Shown one piece after another: positions 61,651-64,000 of a stretch of DNA of 64,000 bases (the first letter of the stretch is position 1; every line of letters begins with the position of its first letter). The DNA comes from Paucimonas sp. Lineage in GTDB: Bacteria; Pseudomonadota; Gammaproteobacteria; Burkholderiales; Burkholderiaceae_D. The notes under the pieces are model-generated. The model ran no database searches and was not told the origin of the DNA. It saw nothing but the letters and a program-made list of their open reading frames with translations. The position numbers were made by a program, and so were the translations under genes. The stretch is from contig JAQGMC010000013.1 of the NCBI GenBank assembly GCA_028292545.1, positions 1 through 64,000 of the forward strand, read 5' to 3'.

Positions 61651-61664
61651 TTCGATATGTCGAA
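61651..61664. promoter_or_regulatory. putative regulator-binding inverted repeat TTCGA-N4-TCGAA between divergent genes
   Basis: ttcga tatg tcgaa, 36 bp upstream of the IclR gene. Confidence 0.4.
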
Positions 61665-61699
61665 CAACACCCATCCCCAGCAGCGGCAGGAGTAGTGCG

Positions 61700-62506
61700 A
61701 TGCAAGAGCCGACTAGATCCGCGGCCCGCGTGCTGGCTGAAGACGCAGCCTATGCCGGCGACCGCCAGTTCGCGACCACGCTGGCGCGCGGCTTGCACTT
61801 GCTGACCTGTTTCTCGCCAGCCCGGCCGGTACTGGCCAACAAGGATTTTTGCCGGATGCTCGACCTGCCCAAGGGCACGGTGTCGCGCCTGACCTATACC
61901 CTGTGCCAGCTTGGCTACCTGCGCCAGGGCAGCCCGTCTGGCGGCTTCGAACTGGGTTCGGCCACGGTCGCTTTGGGTTATCCGCTGCTGGCCAACATGG
62001 GCTTACGCCAGGAAGCGCGGCCGGCGATGAATGCGCTGGCCGACCATGCCCGCGCCTCGGTGTCGATGGGCATACGCGACCGGCTCAATATCGTTTTCGT
62101 CGAAACCAGCCGCAGCCGGCGCGCGCGTTCCTCGCGCACCGCCGATATCGGACTGTCCTACCCGATTGCCGCCACCGCCATCGGATGGGCCTGGCTGGCT
62201 GCCTGCGATGCCCGCGAACGGGAAGCGACGCTCAATGAAATCCGCGTCAAGCAAGCGGAAAACTGGGAACGACATGGCCGCAACATCCTGCGCAGCCTGG
62301 AGCAGTTTCCAGGGCGCGGGTTTTGCGCATCGTTTGGCGACTTGCGCCCCGAAATCGTGGCCGTGGCCGCGCCCTACCCGGCGCGCATCGACGGCAGGAT
62401 CGTCGTTTTCAATTGTGCAATGCACGCCAGCCGCTGCAGCCCGGAACAGGCCGTGACAGACATTGGCCCGCGCCTTCTGGAAATGCTGCGCGGCCTGGCA
62501 GCCTGA
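61700..62506 (+). CDS. IclR family transcriptional regulator
   Basis: [56 protein letters not shown]; divergent from the flavin reductase gene. Confidence 0.9.
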   Translation: MQEPTRSAARVLAEDAAYAGDRQFATTLARGLHLLTCFSPARPVLANKDFCRMLDLPKGTVSRLTYTLCQLGYLRQGSPSGGFELGSATVALGYPLLANMGLRQEARPAMNALADHARASVSMGIRDRLNIVFVETSRSRRARSSRTADIGLSYPIAATAIGWAWLAACDAREREATLNEIRVKQAENWERHGRNILRSLEQFPGRGFCASFGDLRPEIVAVAAPYPARIDGRIVVFNCAMHASRCSPEQAVTDIGPRLLEMLRGLAA

Positions 62507-62511
62507 GTCGC

Positions 62512-62556
62512 GGCAGGCGGGGCAGGCCGGGCAGGCCGGGCAGGCCCGTCTTTGGC
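62512..62556. repeat. 5 x 9-bp tandem repeat (ggcaggccg)
   Basis: ggcaggcgg/ggcaggccg/ggcaggccg/ggcaggccg/ggcaggccc between the IclR gene and ychF. Confidence 0.95.
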
Positions 62557-62711
62557 GCTGCCTGCGCGGCACGGTACAATGGCGGCTTCCCGGCACTATC
62601 AGGAATACCTGCAGCCGCCGCGCAAGCGCCGCCGCCTCCTGCCGTCTTTGCCCGCTACCCCGCTGCGCTATCGTCCGGGCCCGGCGGGCCATCCGAATCC
62701 AAAGGAATCCC

Positions 62712-63803
62712 ATGAGCCTCAAATGCGGAATCGTTGGCTTGCCCAATGTCGGCAAGTCCACCCTGTTCAATGCGCTGACCAAAGCAGGCATCGCAGCCGA
62801 GAACTATCCGTTTTGCACGATTGAACCCAACGTCGGCATCGTCGAGGTGCCTGATCCGCGGCTGGACGCGCTGGCAGCCATCGTCAAGCCCGAGCGCGTG
62901 GTGCCCGCCACGGTGGAATTCGTGGATATCGCGGGCCTGGTTGCAGGCGCATCCAAGGGCGAAGGCCTGGGCAACCAGTTCCTGGCCCACGTGCGCGAAA
63001 CCGATGCCATCGTCAATGTCGTGCGCTGCTTCGAAGATGACAATGTGATCCACGTCGCCGGCCGCGTGAGCCCCCTGGACGATATCGAAGTGATCCAGAC
63101 TGAACTGGCGCTGGCCGACCTGGGCACGGTAGAGAAAGCGGTCCACCGCGAGCAAAAGAAAGCCCGTTCCGGCGACAAGGATGCGGCCAAACTGGTCGAC
63201 CTGCTGGAACGCGTGGTGCCGCACCTGAACGAAGCCAGGCCAGTGCGCTCGATGGGCCTGGATGCGGAAGAAATGGCGCTGATCAAGCCGCTGTGCCTGA
63301 TCACGGCCAAGCCTGCGATGTATGTGGCCAACGTGGCAGACAACGGCTTCACCAACAATCCGCTGCTTGATCAACTCGCCGGCTATGCGAAATCGCAGGG
63401 CGCGCCGATGGTGGCAATTTGCGCCGCGATGGAAGCCGAAATCGCCGACCTCGACGACGCCGACAAACAAGCCTTCCTCGACGACATGGGCATGGAAGAG
63501 CCGGGCCTGGCGCGCCTGATCCGTGCCGGCTTCACGCTACTGGGCCTGCACACTTATTTCACCGCGGGTGTGAAGGAAGTCCGCGCCTGGACCATCCACG
63601 TCGGCGACACGGCGCCGCAGGCGGCGGGCGTCATCCATACCGACTTCGAGCGCGGCTTCATCCGCGCCCAGACGATTGCGTATGACGACTTCATCGGATT
63701 CAAGGGCGAGCAAGGCGCGAAAGAGGCCGGCAAGATGCGCGCCGAAGGAAAGGAGTATGTGGTGAAGGATGGGGATGTGTTGAATTTCCTGTTTAACGTC
63801 TAG
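62712..63803 (+). CDS. ychF: redox-regulated GTPase/ATPase YchF
   Basis: [81 protein letters not shown] end. Start at ATG 62712. Confidence 0.97.
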   Translation: MSLKCGIVGLPNVGKSTLFNALTKAGIAAENYPFCTIEPNVGIVEVPDPRLDALAAIVKPERVVPATVEFVDIAGLVAGASKGEGLGNQFLAHVRETDAIVNVVRCFEDDNVIHVAGRVSPLDDIEVIQTELALADLGTVEKAVHREQKKARSGDKDAAKLVDLLERVVPHLNEARPVRSMGLDAEEMALIKPLCLITAKPAMYVANVADNGFTNNPLLDQLAGYAKSQGAPMVAICAAMEAEIADLDDADKQAFLDDMGMEEPGLARLIRAGFTLLGLHTYFTAGVKEVRAWTIHVGDTAPQAAGVIHTDFERGFIRAQTIAYDDFIGFKGEQGAKEAGKMRAEGKEYVVKDGDVLNFLFNV

Positions 63804-63840
63804 CAGCTAGCCAAATCCGGGGAAAATCCGGGCAGCACCG

Positions 63841-63876
63841 AAAAGCCCCGTACATCCAAAGGTTGCGGGGCTTTTT
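63841..63876. terminator. Rho-independent (possibly bidirectional) terminator after ychF
   Basis: aaaagccccg ... cggggctttt stem with T5 on + and A run on the other side. Confidence 0.75.
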
Positions 63877-64000
63877 CATTCCGGGAAACGACTCGGCCCA
63901 GCCTTTGGCGCGCTCACGCGCACGGGTCACCGCCAGTTGCTTCCGCCACCAGTGGCGCACGGATGCGAAGGCCACCTGCGATGCAAGGCGGCCAACCGTG

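Noticed and set aside
60856-62556. Possible CRISPR-like repeats
   Set aside because: Both repeat tracts are contiguous short tandem repeats (13 and 9 bp) without spacers, and no cas genes are present.
63793-63975. 60-aa minus-strand ORF at the right edge
   Set aside because: Spans the ychF terminator and the window ends nearby; could not be supported as a gene.

Overview
The window is a chromosomal segment from a GC-rich betaproteobacterium, probably Burkholderiales/Oxalobacteraceae-like (inferred from gene content; no database search was possible). Left end (1-17 kb): a surface-polysaccharide cluster with a UDP-GlcNAc 2-epimerase, methyltransferase, two glycosyltransferases, a UDP-L-FucNAc set (FnlA/B/C-like), a 4-epimerase-like SDR, an initiating sugar-phosphate transferase, ManC, Fcl, Gmd and RmlA. 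A WbpM/CapD-type dehydratase and a NusG/RfaH-like antiterminator run convergently to it. At 17.2-18.8 kb there is rnpB (minus strand), an unexplained rod-like hairpin region that looks like an unannotated sRNA, and an orphan, catalytically degenerate ABC ATPase whose 3' end abuts the rnpB promoter. 19-26 kb is a beta-oxidation operon led by a TetR regulator. 26-43 kb holds housekeeping genes: hsp15, clsB, an EEP phosphatase, nudB, aspS, DUF502, FmdB-type, an SSS symporter, ubiB, ubiJ, a Tim44-domain gene, ubiE, DUF971, HIT and a 1333-aa FAD/FeS oxidoreductase. 43-64 kb holds a DedA-like gene, ilvA, queF, ptsN-hprK-rapZ, a Lon-N domain gene, mutY, a dynamin-like GTPase, mutM, a TPR gene, lolB, ispE, tRNA-Gln(TTG), prs, rplY, pth, a Bug receptor, a flavin reductase, an IclR regulator and ychF. 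The best candidates for something undescribed are the putative sRNA next to rnpB (17250-17352), the pseudo-ATPase ABC domain (17848-18732), and the dynamin-like GTPase between mutM and mutY. No CRISPR arrays, transposases or prophage modules were recognised.
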